NCBI GenBank assembly: GCA_947380915.1
Contig: CANCSY010000011.1
Span: 1-33,353 of the forward strand
Direction: 5' to 3'
Length of the DNA: 33,353 nucleotides
DNA from: Beijerinckiaceae bacterium
Lineage (GTDB): Bacteria; Pseudomonadota; Alphaproteobacteria; Rhizobiales; Beijerinckiaceae
Shown here: positions 15,546 through 23,996 of the stretch, piece after piece
Layout of the letters: each line of letters begins with the position of its first letter
How positions within the stretch are numbered: position 1 is the first letter of the stretch
The notes under the pieces: generated by a model
Database searches by the model: none
The model's input: the letters and a program-made list of their open reading frames with translations, nothing else
What the model was told of the DNA's origin: nothing
Made by a program: the position numbers and the translations under genes

Positions 15546-15953
15546 ATGTTGAATCTGAGCAATGTCGTCCATTTCACGATTCCCGTGAAGGAACTCGACC
15601 GGTCCGAACAATTCTATGTGGGGCTGCTTGGCCTTGAGCGTGTGCGGCGCACGGGCCACATGCTGTTCATGCGCTGCGGCGAGACGAATTTCGTCCTCAC
15701 CCTCTCGGAAAACCCCATCGACCCCAACAAGGGCGACAAGCATGAAATCCACACGGCCTTTCTGGTGAGCGCGCAGGATTATGACCGCGCCAAGCAGATT
15801 CTGGCCGAGCATAACGTGCGCGTCTTCAAGGAAGAAGACCGCAGAACCGGCACATTCCAGGGACGCAGCGCCTATTTCCATGACCCCGACCGCAATGTGA
15901 TCGAGATCATCGATCTGGAAAAAGGCCCAGTCTATGAGACGCAGGACGCCTGA
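15546..15953 (+). CDS. VOC (glyoxalase/extradiol dioxygenase fold) family protein
   Basis: A 135-residue single-module VOC protein. Likely metal ligands are H9 (VVHFTI), H69 (HEIHTAF) and E120 (RNVIEIID), in the usual beta-alpha-beta-beta-beta pattern. Such proteins act as isomerases, dioxygenases, epimerases or fosfomycin-type resistance proteins. A GGGAG ribosome site precedes the ATG. It follows the GMC gene by 84 bases and shares its strand, so it is probably part of the same operon. The substrate is unknown. Confidence 0.8.
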   Translation: MLNLSNVVHFTIPVKELDRSEQFYVGLLGLERVRRTGHMLFMRCGETNFVLTLSENPIDPNKGDKHEIHTAFLVSAQDYDRAKQILAEHNVRVFKEEDRRTGTFQGRSAYFHDPDRNVIEIIDLEKGPVYETQDA

Positions 15954-16067
15954 GCAGAACCAATCACACAACAGCCGATGAAGAAAAGACAGACTTGCAG
16001 CAAGAGCGCGCAAGCCCTATCGACGGTCGGCGTTTGCAAACAGCAACCGTTTCATCCTGGAGGAAGC

Positions 16068-16799
16068 ATGAGCGAGGACCTTCTCATCAATCTGACTGGC
16101 GACGTTCTGGAGATCACCCTGAACCGTCCCGAGCGCGGCAACGCCATGTCTGACCAGATGATCCGCGATCTCGGCGATCTCGTCGAGCGCGAGCATGAAA
16201 AGGTGCGCCTGATCGTGCTGCGCGGCAATGGGGATGATTTCTGCGCGGGCCGTTTCAACACCGGCGGCGCGCGCCCCAATGCGCCCGAAGCGCTGGAAGT
16301 GCGCGAGTTCAGCGACCATGTCTTCCGCTGCTATGGCCTGCTGCGCAGCTCCAAGGCGCCGATCATCGCGCAGGTTCAAGGCCGGGCGCTGGGCTTCGGC
16401 TTCGCGCTGGCGGCCGCCGCCGACATCACCATCTGCGCGGACACAGCACAATTCCAGGTGCCCGAGTTCAACCACAACATCATGCCGACCATGGTCATGT
16501 CCTCCATGGTTGATCGCGTGCCTTTGAAGGCGCTCATGTACAATGTCTGGACCAGCCAGATGATCAGCCCGGAGCGGGCGCTGGCCATCGGCGCCGTGAG
16601 CGACATCGTGCCTGCGGCGGAACTCTCGGACAAGGTCGCCGCCCTTGTGAAGCGCCTTTCGGACGCGGCGAAACCCGCCGTGCTGGCGGTTAAGGAATAT
16701 GGCGTGAATGCGCAGCCCATCGACATGCCGAAGGCTGTTCACTTCGCCCGGAGCCTCCATGCGCTGGTGAACTCGTCGAGCCAGCTCAAGCGCAAATAA
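16068..16799 (+). CDS. Crotonase (enoyl-CoA hydratase/isomerase) family protein with one catalytic Glu missing
   Basis: A 243-residue crotonase-fold protein. N-terminal LNRPERGNAMSDQM is typical. The loop usually written AGADI reads CAGRFN (59-64), and the second glycine-rich loop reads RALGFGFALAAAADI. At the position of the first catalytic glutamate of rat enoyl-CoA hydratase there is A113, while the second (E133, VPEFNH) is kept. Plain hydratase activity is therefore doubtful; isomerase, decarboxylase, hydrolase or C-C cleaving activity on a CoA thioester is more likely. The start is ATG 16068 with GGAGGA just upstream; the longer frame from 15978 has no family character. Confidence 0.8.
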   Translation: MSEDLLINLTGDVLEITLNRPERGNAMSDQMIRDLGDLVEREHEKVRLIVLRGNGDDFCAGRFNTGGARPNAPEALEVREFSDHVFRCYGLLRSSKAPIIAQVQGRALGFGFALAAAADITICADTAQFQVPEFNHNIMPTMVMSSMVDRVPLKALMYNVWTSQMISPERALAIGAVSDIVPAAELSDKVAALVKRLSDAAKPAVLAVKEYGVNAQPIDMPKAVHFARSLHALVNSSSQLKRK

Positions 16800-16835
16800 G
16801 ACGTATCTTCGTCGAAACATTCTCTGGTGCCTCCC

Positions 16836-17957
16836 ATGAAGTTCAATTTCTTCCATCTGATGCCGTGGCCCTATTGCGAGGAGCCACCCACCAGTTGGCC
16901 CGTGCCGAATGGGACCTTTGACGCCGTTAAGGCGAAGGCGCTTTACGAAACCTATATCGACGCCATGGCCTATGCGGAGGAGTGCGGCTTTGACTGGGTT
17001 GGCTGCAACGAACATCATTTCAGCCCCTATGGCCTGATGTCGAACTGCAACCTGATCGGCGCGGCGCTCGTCGCCCGCACCAAGAACATCAAGCTGGGCA
17101 TGCTCGGCAATCTCGTGCCACTGCTGAACCCCGTGCGCGTGGCTGAAGAATACGCCATGATCGACGTGATGAGCGGCGGGCGCCTGATCGCGGGCATGAT
17201 GCGCGGCATTCCGCATGAATATTATTCCTACAACATCAACCCCGATGAATCCCTCGGGCGCCTTGATGAAGCCGTGCGGCTCATCATGAAATGCTGGACC
17301 TCGACGGAGCCTTTCCGCTGGGAGGGCACTTATTACAACTATCCCTCCGTTTCGATCTGGCCGCGCCCGATGCAGAGCCCGCCGCCGATTCTGATGTCTG
17401 CGTCAAATCCCGAAGCCGCTGAATTCGCTGCGCGTCACAAGGCGATCATGGGCATGACCCTGATCGCCGACCTTGATGTGGCCCGGAAGAACATGGACCA
17501 TTATGTGTCCTCCGCCCGCAGCCATGGCTGGGAGCCTACCATCGAGCACCGGCTCAGCGGTCATCAGACCGTGATCGCGGAAACCGATGAGGAGGCCCGT
17601 GAGATCATGGGCAATGGCCTCAGATATTTCCATCAGGTGCTGATGCGCCCGCAGCGCGAGGCGCAAACCAAGGTGCTCACGCAATCGAACTATTATGCGA
17701 ATGCAGAGGCGAAACAATATTTCGACAAGCGCCTGGCGACCCTGCGCGAGCGCACTCTGGAGGAACAGATCGAGGCCGGCACCGTGCTGTGCGGCAGCCC
17801 CGAAAGCGTGGTGAAGCAGATGAAAAACATCCACAAGGCGCTGGGCCACGGGGTCTTCAACATGACCATGAAGATCGGCGACATGCCTGATTCAGCTGTC
17901 ACGCGCGGCATGGAACTGTTCCGTGACCGCGTGGCGCCGCATGTGCGGGACCTCTAG
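16836..17957 (+). CDS. LLM-class flavin-dependent monooxygenase (luciferase-like)
   Basis: A 373-residue TIM-barrel flavoprotein of the bacterial luciferase family. It opens MKFNFFHLMPWPY and has CGFDWVGCNEHHFSPYG, RVAEEYAMIDVMSGGRL and a C-terminal TVLCGSPESVVKQMK, all usual in members that use reduced FMN and O2. No flavin reductase gene is alongside, so FMNH2 must come from elsewhere. Start 16836 is preferred over GTG 16827; both lack a strong ribosome site. It is the last gene before a hairpin, 36 bases after the crotonase gene. The role may be oxygenation of a ring or of a C-S or C-N bond. Confidence 0.83.
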   Translation: MKFNFFHLMPWPYCEEPPTSWPVPNGTFDAVKAKALYETYIDAMAYAEECGFDWVGCNEHHFSPYGLMSNCNLIGAALVARTKNIKLGMLGNLVPLLNPVRVAEEYAMIDVMSGGRLIAGMMRGIPHEYYSYNINPDESLGRLDEAVRLIMKCWTSTEPFRWEGTYYNYPSVSIWPRPMQSPPPILMSASNPEAAEFAARHKAIMGMTLIADLDVARKNMDHYVSSARSHGWEPTIEHRLSGHQTVIAETDEEAREIMGNGLRYFHQVLMRPQREAQTKVLTQSNYYANAEAKQYFDKRLATLRERTLEEQIEAGTVLCGSPESVVKQMKNIHKALGHGVFNMTMKIGDMPDSAVTRGMELFRDRVAPHVRDL

Positions 17958-17973
17958 GACTAAAGGCTGATCT

Positions 17974-17999
17974 CCCCGCCAAATCACGATTCGGCGGGG
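17974..17999 (+). terminator. Probable terminator of catabolic operon 1
   Basis: CCCCGCC (17974-17980) pairs with GGCGGGG (17993-17999), with an inner AATC/GATT pairing. It lies 16 bases after the luciferase-like stop codon. The downstream DNA (CTCAAATCTCTT) is only partly T-rich. Confidence 0.6.
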
Positions 18000-18212
18000 C
18001 TCAAATCTCTTCGCAAGAGGCTGATGAAAGCGCCTTGAACTCAGAAAGCGGTGGCCCAAGCCGCAAGATATCGCGAAAAACCCTGTGAAATAGCCATTTC
18101 CACCCATGGGAAGGCCCTTTTATTCGATATTTTCGGGCTTTTGGGACTTAAATTGATATGAGCTCCGTTGTATCGTCCCGGCAGGTTCATTGATTCTCTG
18201 GAGGAGATCGAA

Positions 18213-18614
18213 ATGGCTAAAGCCGCCGCAAAAGCAGCTGCAAAACCCGCTGCAAAACCAGCCGCAAAACCCAAAGCCGAGCCGAAGGTGAAGGCCGAAG
18301 CCGTCAAGGCGAAGGCCGAACCCGCGAAGGTGAAGGTCGAGACCGTGACCCTCAAGCACCTTGCGACTTCGCTCGCCGAGACCCACGAGCTTTCGAAGAA
18401 AGCCGCCAACGCCATTCTCGACGACCTCGTCGTGACCGTGACCAAGCACCTCAAGAAGGGCGCCCGCGTCCGCCTCGGCGGCCTCGGCATCCTGCAGGTG
18501 CGCAAGCGCGCCGCCCGCATGGGCCGCAACCCCGCCACCGGCGAGGCGATCAAGATCAAGGCGAGCAAGAAGGTGGCCTTCCGCCCCGCCAAGGAACTCA
18601 AGGAAGCCGTCTGA
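18213..18614 (+). CDS. HU-family DNA-binding protein with Lys/Ala-rich N-terminal tail
   Basis: A 133-residue nucleoid protein. Residues 1-45 form a basic low-complexity tail built on AKPAAKPAAKP-type units, like histone H1 or the tailed HU proteins. Residues 46-133 are the HU/IHF core, with RLGGLGILQV in place of the common GFG strand and RMGRNPATGEAIKIKA as the DNA-clamping arm. It binds and bends DNA with little sequence preference. GGAGGAG at 18200-18206 is an excellent ribosome site before ATG 18213. It is monocistronic, with its own terminator. The tail is encoded by a short imperfect DNA repeat (about 18229-18272). Confidence 0.92.
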   Translation: MAKAAAKAAAKPAAKPAAKPKAEPKVKAEAVKAKAEPAKVKVETVTLKHLATSLAETHELSKKAANAILDDLVVTVTKHLKKGARVRLGGLGILQVRKRAARMGRNPATGEAIKIKASKKVAFRPAKELKEAV

Positions 18615-18634
18615 GCTTCACGCTCTCACGATGA

Positions 18635-18663
18635 GGGGCGCATCGAAAGGTGCGCCCTTTTTT
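18635..18663 (+). terminator. Rho-independent terminator of the HU gene
   Basis: GGGCGCA (18636-18642) pairs with TGCGCCC (18651-18657) around TCGAAAGG, followed by six T residues. It is 21 bases after the stop codon. Confidence 0.92.
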
Positions 18664-18802
18664 ATTTGCAGGCGCGCATCGGAAAGCGAGGCCTTCTTCA
18701 TTTGATTGCAAATCGACAACTTTCCAGATCAGGCAACCCGTTCCATGCGGCCACGTTGTTGGAACACGCCCCTCCGAGGGCGAGCAACGCATGGAGACCA
18801 TC

Positions 18803-19372
18803 ATGCCGATCAACCGTGTCACCCTGGCCCTTGCGAGCCTAGCCATGAGCAGCGTGTCCGCCTTGGCGCAAGCCCCATCAAGCACAACCAATCCACCGCC
18901 CGCGACACCCACGGTCAGCGCTCCCGGCGCAGCCACGTTCATGACGGAAATGCGCGCGGGCATGTGGCGGGCCTCCAAGCTGGAGGGCATGGACGTCTAT
19001 AACAATGGCAATGAGAAAATCGGCGACATCAGCGAACTGATCCTTGACCAGTCGGGACGGGTCGAAGGCGTCATCATTGGCGTCGGCGGCTTCCTGGGGA
19101 TGGGCGAGCATTATGTGGCGGTGCCGTTCGCGCAGGTCCGCTGGAGCAGCGAGCCCGTGCGCAGCGCCAGAACATCGCCCCCGGCGCCATCCAGCGCAAC
19201 GCCGGGCGGTATTCCTGATCGCGGCGACGTCACAGGCGCCATCCGCTCCACCACAGGCGATATGGCGACGCGCGGCTATCCCGACCATGCTTTGCTGAAC
19301 ATGACCAAGGAGCAGTTGAGGGCGGCGCCAGAGTTCAAATTCGCCATCGGGGGATCATCGACGAACAGGTGA
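18803..19372 (+). CDS. Exported PRC-barrel domain protein
   Basis: A protein of about 189 residues with a signal peptide (MPINRVTLALASLAMSSVSALA, cleavage near AQA), a Pro/Thr-rich linker, then a PRC-barrel domain (ASKLEGMDVYNNGNEKIGDISELILD onward, with GFLGMGEHYVAVPF). PRC barrels occur in ribosome maturation and photosynthetic reaction-centre proteins and in many alphaproteobacterial envelope proteins of unknown role, often stress-linked. GGAG at 18793-18796 favours ATG 18803; ATG 18791 is four codons upstream. The C-terminal third is low-complexity, then DHALLNMTKEQLRAAPEFKF, a conserved-looking tail. It is probably periplasmic. Confidence 0.78.
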   Translation: MPINRVTLALASLAMSSVSALAQAPSSTTNPPPATPTVSAPGAATFMTEMRAGMWRASKLEGMDVYNNGNEKIGDISELILDQSGRVEGVIIGVGGFLGMGEHYVAVPFAQVRWSSEPVRSARTSPPAPSSATPGGIPDRGDVTGAIRSTTGDMATRGYPDHALLNMTKEQLRAAPEFKFAIGGSSTNR

Positions 19373-19503
19373 TACGAGCCTCCAGGAGCCGCTGCAAGGC
19401 GGCTCCTTCGGCCCATGAAGGCCTGCGGTTGCGTGTCCGGCGTGGCTCCACTATCGTCCGGGCGCCGGGAATACCCCGTCCAGGGCAAATCGCAGGTGAC
19501 GAT

Positions 19504-20463
19504 ATGATGAGGAAACTGACTGTTCCATTGCTGGCGCTCGCCGCCTGCGTGGTTGCGGCGCCCTCCTACGCGCAAGAGAAGCTGAAACTGGCCGTGGGAC
19601 AGCGCGGCAACTGGGACACGGCCATTCCTGAGCTGGGCATGCAGAAGGGCATCTTCCAGAAACACGGCCTTGACCTTGAAGTGCTCTACACCCAGGGCAG
19701 CGGCGAGACGATCCAGGCTGTCATTTCAGGCTCGGTGGACCTTGGCCTCGCCGCTGGTCTCACCGGCGTCATGGGCGCCTTCGAGAAGGGCGCGCCCGTG
19801 CGCCCCGTCAGCAATTCCATGACCGGCGCCGACGATCTCTACTGGTATGTGCCAGCAGACTCGCCAATCAAGACCATGAAGGATGCGGCCGGCAAGACCA
19901 TCTCCTATTCGACGCGCGGCTCCTCCACTCATGTGGCTGTGCTTGGCTTCATCAACTATTTCAAGGTCGACATGAAGCCGACCCCGGTGGGCGGGCCCTC
20001 CGCCTCCTTCGCACAGACCATGTCGAATCAGGTCGACATCGGCTGGTCCTCGGCGCCGCTGCAACTGAAGGATCTGAAGGAAGGCCGCATCCGCATGCTG
20101 GTGCGCGAGAGCGAAGTGCCGAAGTTCCAGAACATGACCGTGCGCGTGAATATCTCGAACCTCGACACCATAGCCAAACGCAAGGGCGCCATCGACAAAT
20201 TCATGGCCGCCTATAATGAAACCCTCGACTGGATGTATACGGACCCCGACGCCATCAAGCGCTGGGCTGACTGGACGCAGACGCCCCTCGATGTGGCGCA
20301 GGGCATGCGCGACGAATATTTCCCCAAGAAGAATATGCTGCTCGAGCGCATCTCAGGCGTCGACGACGCCATGACCGACGCCGTGGAAATGAAGATGATG
20401 GGCAAGGTGCTGACGAAAGAGCAGCTCGATGATCTCTTCAAGAGCTACTACAAGAAGCCCTGA
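19504..20463 (+). CDS. NitT/TauT-type ABC transporter substrate-binding protein, orphan
   Basis: A 319-residue periplasmic binding protein of the NMT1/SsuA-like group. The signal peptide is MMRKLTVPLLALAACVVAAPSYAQ. The mature part shows the two-lobe pattern with QGSGETIQAVISGSVDLGLA, where the ligand-binding loop usually lies, and YSTRGSSTHVAV. Relatives bind nitrate, sulfonates, taurine, thiamine precursors or aromatic acids. ATG 19504 is placed behind AGGTGA (19493-19498). No permease or ATPase gene is adjacent, so it either works with a distant transporter or has another role. The signal peptide contrasts with the cytoplasmic binding-protein-fold decarboxylase-like protein at 6743. Confidence 0.82.
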   Translation: MMRKLTVPLLALAACVVAAPSYAQEKLKLAVGQRGNWDTAIPELGMQKGIFQKHGLDLEVLYTQGSGETIQAVISGSVDLGLAAGLTGVMGAFEKGAPVRPVSNSMTGADDLYWYVPADSPIKTMKDAAGKTISYSTRGSSTHVAVLGFINYFKVDMKPTPVGGPSASFAQTMSNQVDIGWSSAPLQLKDLKEGRIRMLVRESEVPKFQNMTVRVNISNLDTIAKRKGAIDKFMAAYNETLDWMYTDPDAIKRWADWTQTPLDVAQGMRDEYFPKKNMLLERISGVDDAMTDAVEMKMMGKVLTKEQLDDLFKSYYKKP

Positions 20464-20487
20464 TCGCGCATCGCGGGGTTCAGGTTC

Positions 20488-20511
20488 AACGGGGGCTTCG
20501 GCCCCCGTTTT
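20488..20511. terminator. Strong UUCG-loop terminator between convergent genes
   Basis: CGGGGGC (20490-20496) and GCCCCCG (20501-20507) close a TTCG tetraloop, followed by TTTT. It ends the binding-protein gene. The minus-strand dioxygenase operon ends four bases beyond, at 20515, so it may also serve that side. Confidence 0.92.
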
Positions 20512-20514
20512 CAT

Positions 20515-21108
20515 TCAAAGGATGATGCTGGGATTGCGGAGGCACTGGTCGCATTCCAGCAGATTGATCTGCCTGGCGCTGATGAGCCACTTGCCCTCTA
20601 CCTCGATGAAGCGATACCCGGCCCAGCCCGACAGCAGGCGCATCTCCCCATCCCAGAATTCATTGATCTGGAAATTGGCGCGCACCATGCGCGCATGAGG
20701 ATCGCTCGTGGCGAAGGTCTCCACATTGGTCACAAGCCGCGCCGTGCGCGATTGCGGCGCCTGCGACCAGGCATAGCCTGTGCGCAGCCTGTAGATGCGA
20801 TCCTCCAGCCTGCGCCGATCATCGAAAATGACGGCTATCTCGCGGCGCGGATCGCCCGCATTGGGCGTTGAAGGCGCCCAATAGATGCATTCGCGCGTGA
20901 ACATGGCGAGCCAGGCGTCATAGTCCAGATGATCGAGCAGGCGCGCCTCGCGTTCGATCAACATGCGAAACCGATCACGCTCCCCATAGTCTGCGACAGC
21001 GCGCTCGTCGCTCTGCCAGTCGGTGAAATCGCTCACCAATCGGGCATAAAAAGCATCTGTCACATAAAAGCTCGAGCGCGACGGATCGGGGATGGCTTGT
21101 TCGTTCAT
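20515..21108 (-). CDS. Aromatic-ring-hydroxylating dioxygenase, beta subunit
   Basis: A 197-residue small subunit with the SnoaL-like fold of Rieske dioxygenase beta subunits. Family segments include EREARLLDHLDYDAWLAMF, YWAPSTPNAGDPR, DDRRRLEDRIYRLRTGYAW and SRTARLVTNVE. It supports the alpha3beta3 hexamer and has no cofactor. ATG 21108 lies two bases after the alpha stop; a GTG at 21114 would overlap that stop (GTGA). Either way it is coupled to the alpha gene. It is the last gene of the four-gene operon. Confidence 0.88.
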   Translation of the reverse strand: MNEQAIPDPSRSSFYVTDAFYARLVSDFTDWQSDERAVADYGERDRFRMLIEREARLLDHLDYDAWLAMFTRECIYWAPSTPNAGDPRREIAVIFDDRRRLEDRIYRLRTGYAWSQAPQSRTARLVTNVETFATSDPHARMVRANFQINEFWDGEMRLLSGWAGYRFIEVEGKWLISARQINLLECDQCLRNPSIIL

Positions 21109-21110
21109 CG

Positions 21111-22490
21111 TCACACATCCCGCTTCACGGTGAGGGTCGGATCAGCCTCCATGAGGCGGCGCCAATGGGCGATATATTCGCGCATGAAGACTTCATCAGT
21201 GGCGGGCGCCGAAATCGTGCCATCGGCATTATGACGTATGCGGCCGGGAATGCCGAGGCCCCGGTGCATGTAGATCCACTCGTCTTCGAGGCAATCGAGA
21301 CCACGCTGGATCTGTTCGAAATTGGCGAGATCATCCACCTCGCCGAAATTGGGGAACTGCTCTTGCGTGCGCATGCGCAACGCATTGATGTCGCCAAGCG
21401 CGTCGCCGATGTCGCCATTCACATCCTCGATCCTGGTGCCATACCAGACCGCGTTGGTCTCGTTGACGCTCAAGGGCTCAAAGACCTGAATGTGATTGCC
21501 CAGCAGGGACAGGTTGGGAAACACATTGATGTTCACTGGCTCCGAGCCTGCCAGATCGAGCAGGGCGTCCGCCCGTTCGCCATAGCGCGCGCGAAACTGA
21601 GCCTCCACATGCTCCATGCCCGGATGGGGAGATTCTATGGCCCAGAGGCCGCCGGAACGACGCTCCAGATTGGGGCGTTTGTCCTTGAAGTGATGACCGT
21701 TGCCCATGTATTGAACATACATGTCGAGACTGTCGGGGGAGTTCTTGTAATAGGACATGCCCTTTGGCCCGCTCTGGAACCGCGCCTCCATCTCGATCAG
21801 GGAACGATGCGAGTAGATGACGTGATAGCCATCCGATGAATTGTCATAAGCGAGTTTCCAGTTACCCTTGAACTTGAAGCGGTTCGCCTCGCAAACCACG
21901 ACCTTGCCGCCGGGGTTGCGATCAAGCCAGTCGTCGATGGGCTTCGTGATGCCGCCAAGCCATTCGAGCAAGGGCATCGCCTCAGCGTTCATTGTCGCGA
22001 AGATGAAGCCGCGATAGCTCTCCACGCGTGGCGCCTGGGCGACGTTATATTTGGCGTCGCGGAAGTCGCAGGAATAGCCATCGGCCCAGGGCACGCCGCG
22101 CAATTGCCCGGTATTGAGAAAATTCCAGCCATGATAGGGACAGGAGAAGGACTTGGCGTTGCCTTTTTCAGCGCGCGTCAACGTGGTGCCGCGATGGGTG
22201 CAGCGGTTGAACAGAGCGCGGATTTCGCCCGCGATGTCGCGCAGCACGATCATGGGCCGCAGGCCCATCCGCCGCGTGATGAAATCATTGGGATTGGGGA
22301 TCTCGCTTTCATGGGCCAGATAGACCCATGCGGCCCCGAAAATATTCGTCATCTCGGCGGCGAAGATCTGCGGATCCGCATAGATCAGGCGATGGACACG
22401 GTCCTCCTGAACCAGATCGTCCCAGTTGTAATCAAGCGCGCGCCCTGTGAGGGGCCTCGTGCTGCGGGCGCCAGCGCCGCTGCTCGTCAT
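21111..22490 (-). CDS. Aromatic-ring-hydroxylating dioxygenase, alpha subunit (Rieske)
   Basis: A 459-residue catalytic subunit. Counting from the GTG one codon upstream, the Rieske ligands are C98-x-H100 (NRCTHRGTT) and C118-x2-H121 (CPYHGWNF). The mononuclear iron site is D221-x2-H224-x4-H229 (SSDGYHVIYSHRS), including the bridging Asp. All catalytic residues are intact. The pattern is that of benzoate/anthranilate/aniline-type dioxygenases. AGGAG six bases upstream supports ATG 22490. No ferredoxin or reductase gene is in this operon; the reductase at 10993 may serve it, or one lies outside the window. Immediately upstream is a glutamine-synthetase-like gene, which points to an amine or aniline-like substrate (inference). 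Confidence 0.9.
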   Translation of the reverse strand: MTSSGAGARSTRPLTGRALDYNWDDLVQEDRVHRLIYADPQIFAAEMTNIFGAAWVYLAHESEIPNPNDFITRRMGLRPMIVLRDIAGEIRALFNRCTHRGTTLTRAEKGNAKSFSCPYHGWNFLNTGQLRGVPWADGYSCDFRDAKYNVAQAPRVESYRGFIFATMNAEAMPLLEWLGGITKPIDDWLDRNPGGKVVVCEANRFKFKGNWKLAYDNSSDGYHVIYSHRSLIEMEARFQSGPKGMSYYKNSPDSLDMYVQYMGNGHHFKDKRPNLERRSGGLWAIESPHPGMEHVEAQFRARYGERADALLDLAGSEPVNINVFPNLSLLGNHIQVFEPLSVNETNAVWYGTRIEDVNGDIGDALGDINALRMRTQEQFPNFGEVDDLANFEQIQRGLDCLEDEWIYMHRGLGIPGRIRHNADGTISAPATDEVFMREYIAHWRRLMEADPTLTVKRDV

Positions 22491-22520
22491 CACATGCTCC
22501 TTGCCCGCTGCGCGGCTTGC

Positions 22521-23996
22521 TCAGAAGAAATCAAAATATTCGTTATGTTCCCATTCGCTGGTGTCCGAACTGGGCGCAGCATCCTTGTTGATGCTCAGCA
22601 TGTAGCGTTTGGCTTCATTGCGTTTGAGCTTCAGGAAATAGTCGATGAAGATTGGCCCCAGTTCCTCACGGAACAGCGCCTCCGATTCCAGCATGTCCAG
22701 CGCATCCGCCAGACTTGCGGGCAGCGGCGTGCGATCCGCCGTATAGGGCTCATCATCGGAGGGACCGGGATCGAGGTGATGACGCAGTCCTGCGCCGCCA
22801 GCCACGATCTGCGAAGCGATGTAGAGATAGGGATTTGCGGCAGGCTCTCCGCTGCGATTCTCGATGCGGCTTGCCGGATCGCCCGGCCCGCCCAGCACGC
22901 GCAACATGGCGCCGCGATGGTCGAAAGCCCAGGTGACGCGGTCAGGCGCCAGAGAATTGGGCTTGAAGCGCCGATAACCATTGACGGTGGGCGTGGTGAA
23001 GACGGTCGCGGGCGCGGCATAGGCGACGAGGCCGCCGAGAAAATCGCGACCGAGCTTCGATATATGCTCGCCATCCGCCTCGGGAATGAAAAGATTGGCG
23101 CCCGAACGCGCATCCACGAGAGACTGATGCAGGTGCCACCCGCTCGAATAAAAACCTTTCAACGCAGGGCGGCACATGAAGGTGGCGAAATGGCCGTGGC
23201 GACGACACACCTGCCGCGTCGCCGTGCGGAACAGCAGCGCATTGTCGGCGGCCTCCAGAGCCCCTGTGGGAGCGAAGGTGCATTCCACCTGCCCCGGCCC
23301 CCATTCATTCTCCATGGAGCGGAGCGGCAGGCCGAGGCCCTCATAGGCACCCGCCAGTTCGCTCAGCATGGGCTGCATGAGGTCGAGATTGGATTCCGAA
23401 TGATAGCTGTATCCGGGCTCCACAGCGCTGGTGCGGATCGGCGCCCCGCGCACACCGGGCAGGCCGATGTTGGCGTCGGTCAGCGGCTCGCTGGAAGCCT
23501 TCAGCAGATACCATTCGATCTCCAGCCCCACCACCAGGCGACGGCCCTCCTCCTCCAGCTTGCGGATCTGTTTCTTCAACAACTGACGCGGAGAGAAATG
23601 GAAGGGAACGCCGGAGTTGAAATATTCATCGCACATGATCCATGCGACGCCTGGCGCCCAGGGCAGCACGCGAAAGCTCATGGGATCAGGCACGATGGTC
23701 AGGTTGGGCGAGCCCGTCATCTCGTCAAGCCCCATGCCCCCGCCACGGGTGAAGGACGAGAAGGTGCGCGCATTGGCCGAATCGAGCGTGCTGGTCGCCA
23801 CATTGATGTTGTAGCCATTGGTCAGCGCACCCACGAGCACCGAGGCCGCCACCATCTTGGCGCGGGAATAGCCATGGGGATCCGCCCAGGCGAGGCGCAC
23901 AAGCTTGATGTCGCCCGGTTTCAAACGATCCTTGATCTCGGCGGCGCGATGCTTCTGCGCCTCGGTCCAGAGCCCGTGTTTTTCGATGAAGCTCAT
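22521..23996 (-). CDS. Glutamine synthetase-like gamma-glutamyl ligase
   Basis: A 491-residue GS-fold ligase of the type joining glutamate to amines other than ammonia (relatives: PuuA, IpuC, TdnQ/AtdA1). Catalytic features are complete: E159 and E161 (GLEIEWYLL), E229, E231 and E238 (SMENEWGPGQVE), H288/H290 (SGWHLHQS), R343 in NGYRRFKPNSLAP, and R377/E379/R381 in RIENRSGEPAANPY. It should use ATP to form a gamma-glutamyl amide. The start overlaps the stop of the upstream aldolase-like gene (ATGA), and the dioxygenase alpha gene follows after 30 bases. A role in nitrogen assimilation is unlikely in this operon. The substrate amine is unknown. Confidence 0.86.
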   Translation of the reverse strand: MSFIEKHGLWTEAQKHRAAEIKDRLKPGDIKLVRLAWADPHGYSRAKMVAASVLVGALTNGYNINVATSTLDSANARTFSSFTRGGGMGLDEMTGSPNLTIVPDPMSFRVLPWAPGVAWIMCDEYFNSGVPFHFSPRQLLKKQIRKLEEEGRRLVVGLEIEWYLLKASSEPLTDANIGLPGVRGAPIRTSAVEPGYSYHSESNLDLMQPMLSELAGAYEGLGLPLRSMENEWGPGQVECTFAPTGALEAADNALLFRTATRQVCRRHGHFATFMCRPALKGFYSSGWHLHQSLVDARSGANLFIPEADGEHISKLGRDFLGGLVAYAAPATVFTTPTVNGYRRFKPNSLAPDRVTWAFDHRGAMLRVLGGPGDPASRIENRSGEPAANPYLYIASQIVAGGAGLRHHLDPGPSDDEPYTADRTPLPASLADALDMLESEALFREELGPIFIDYFLKLKRNEAKRYMLSINKDAAPSSDTSEWEHNEYFDFF

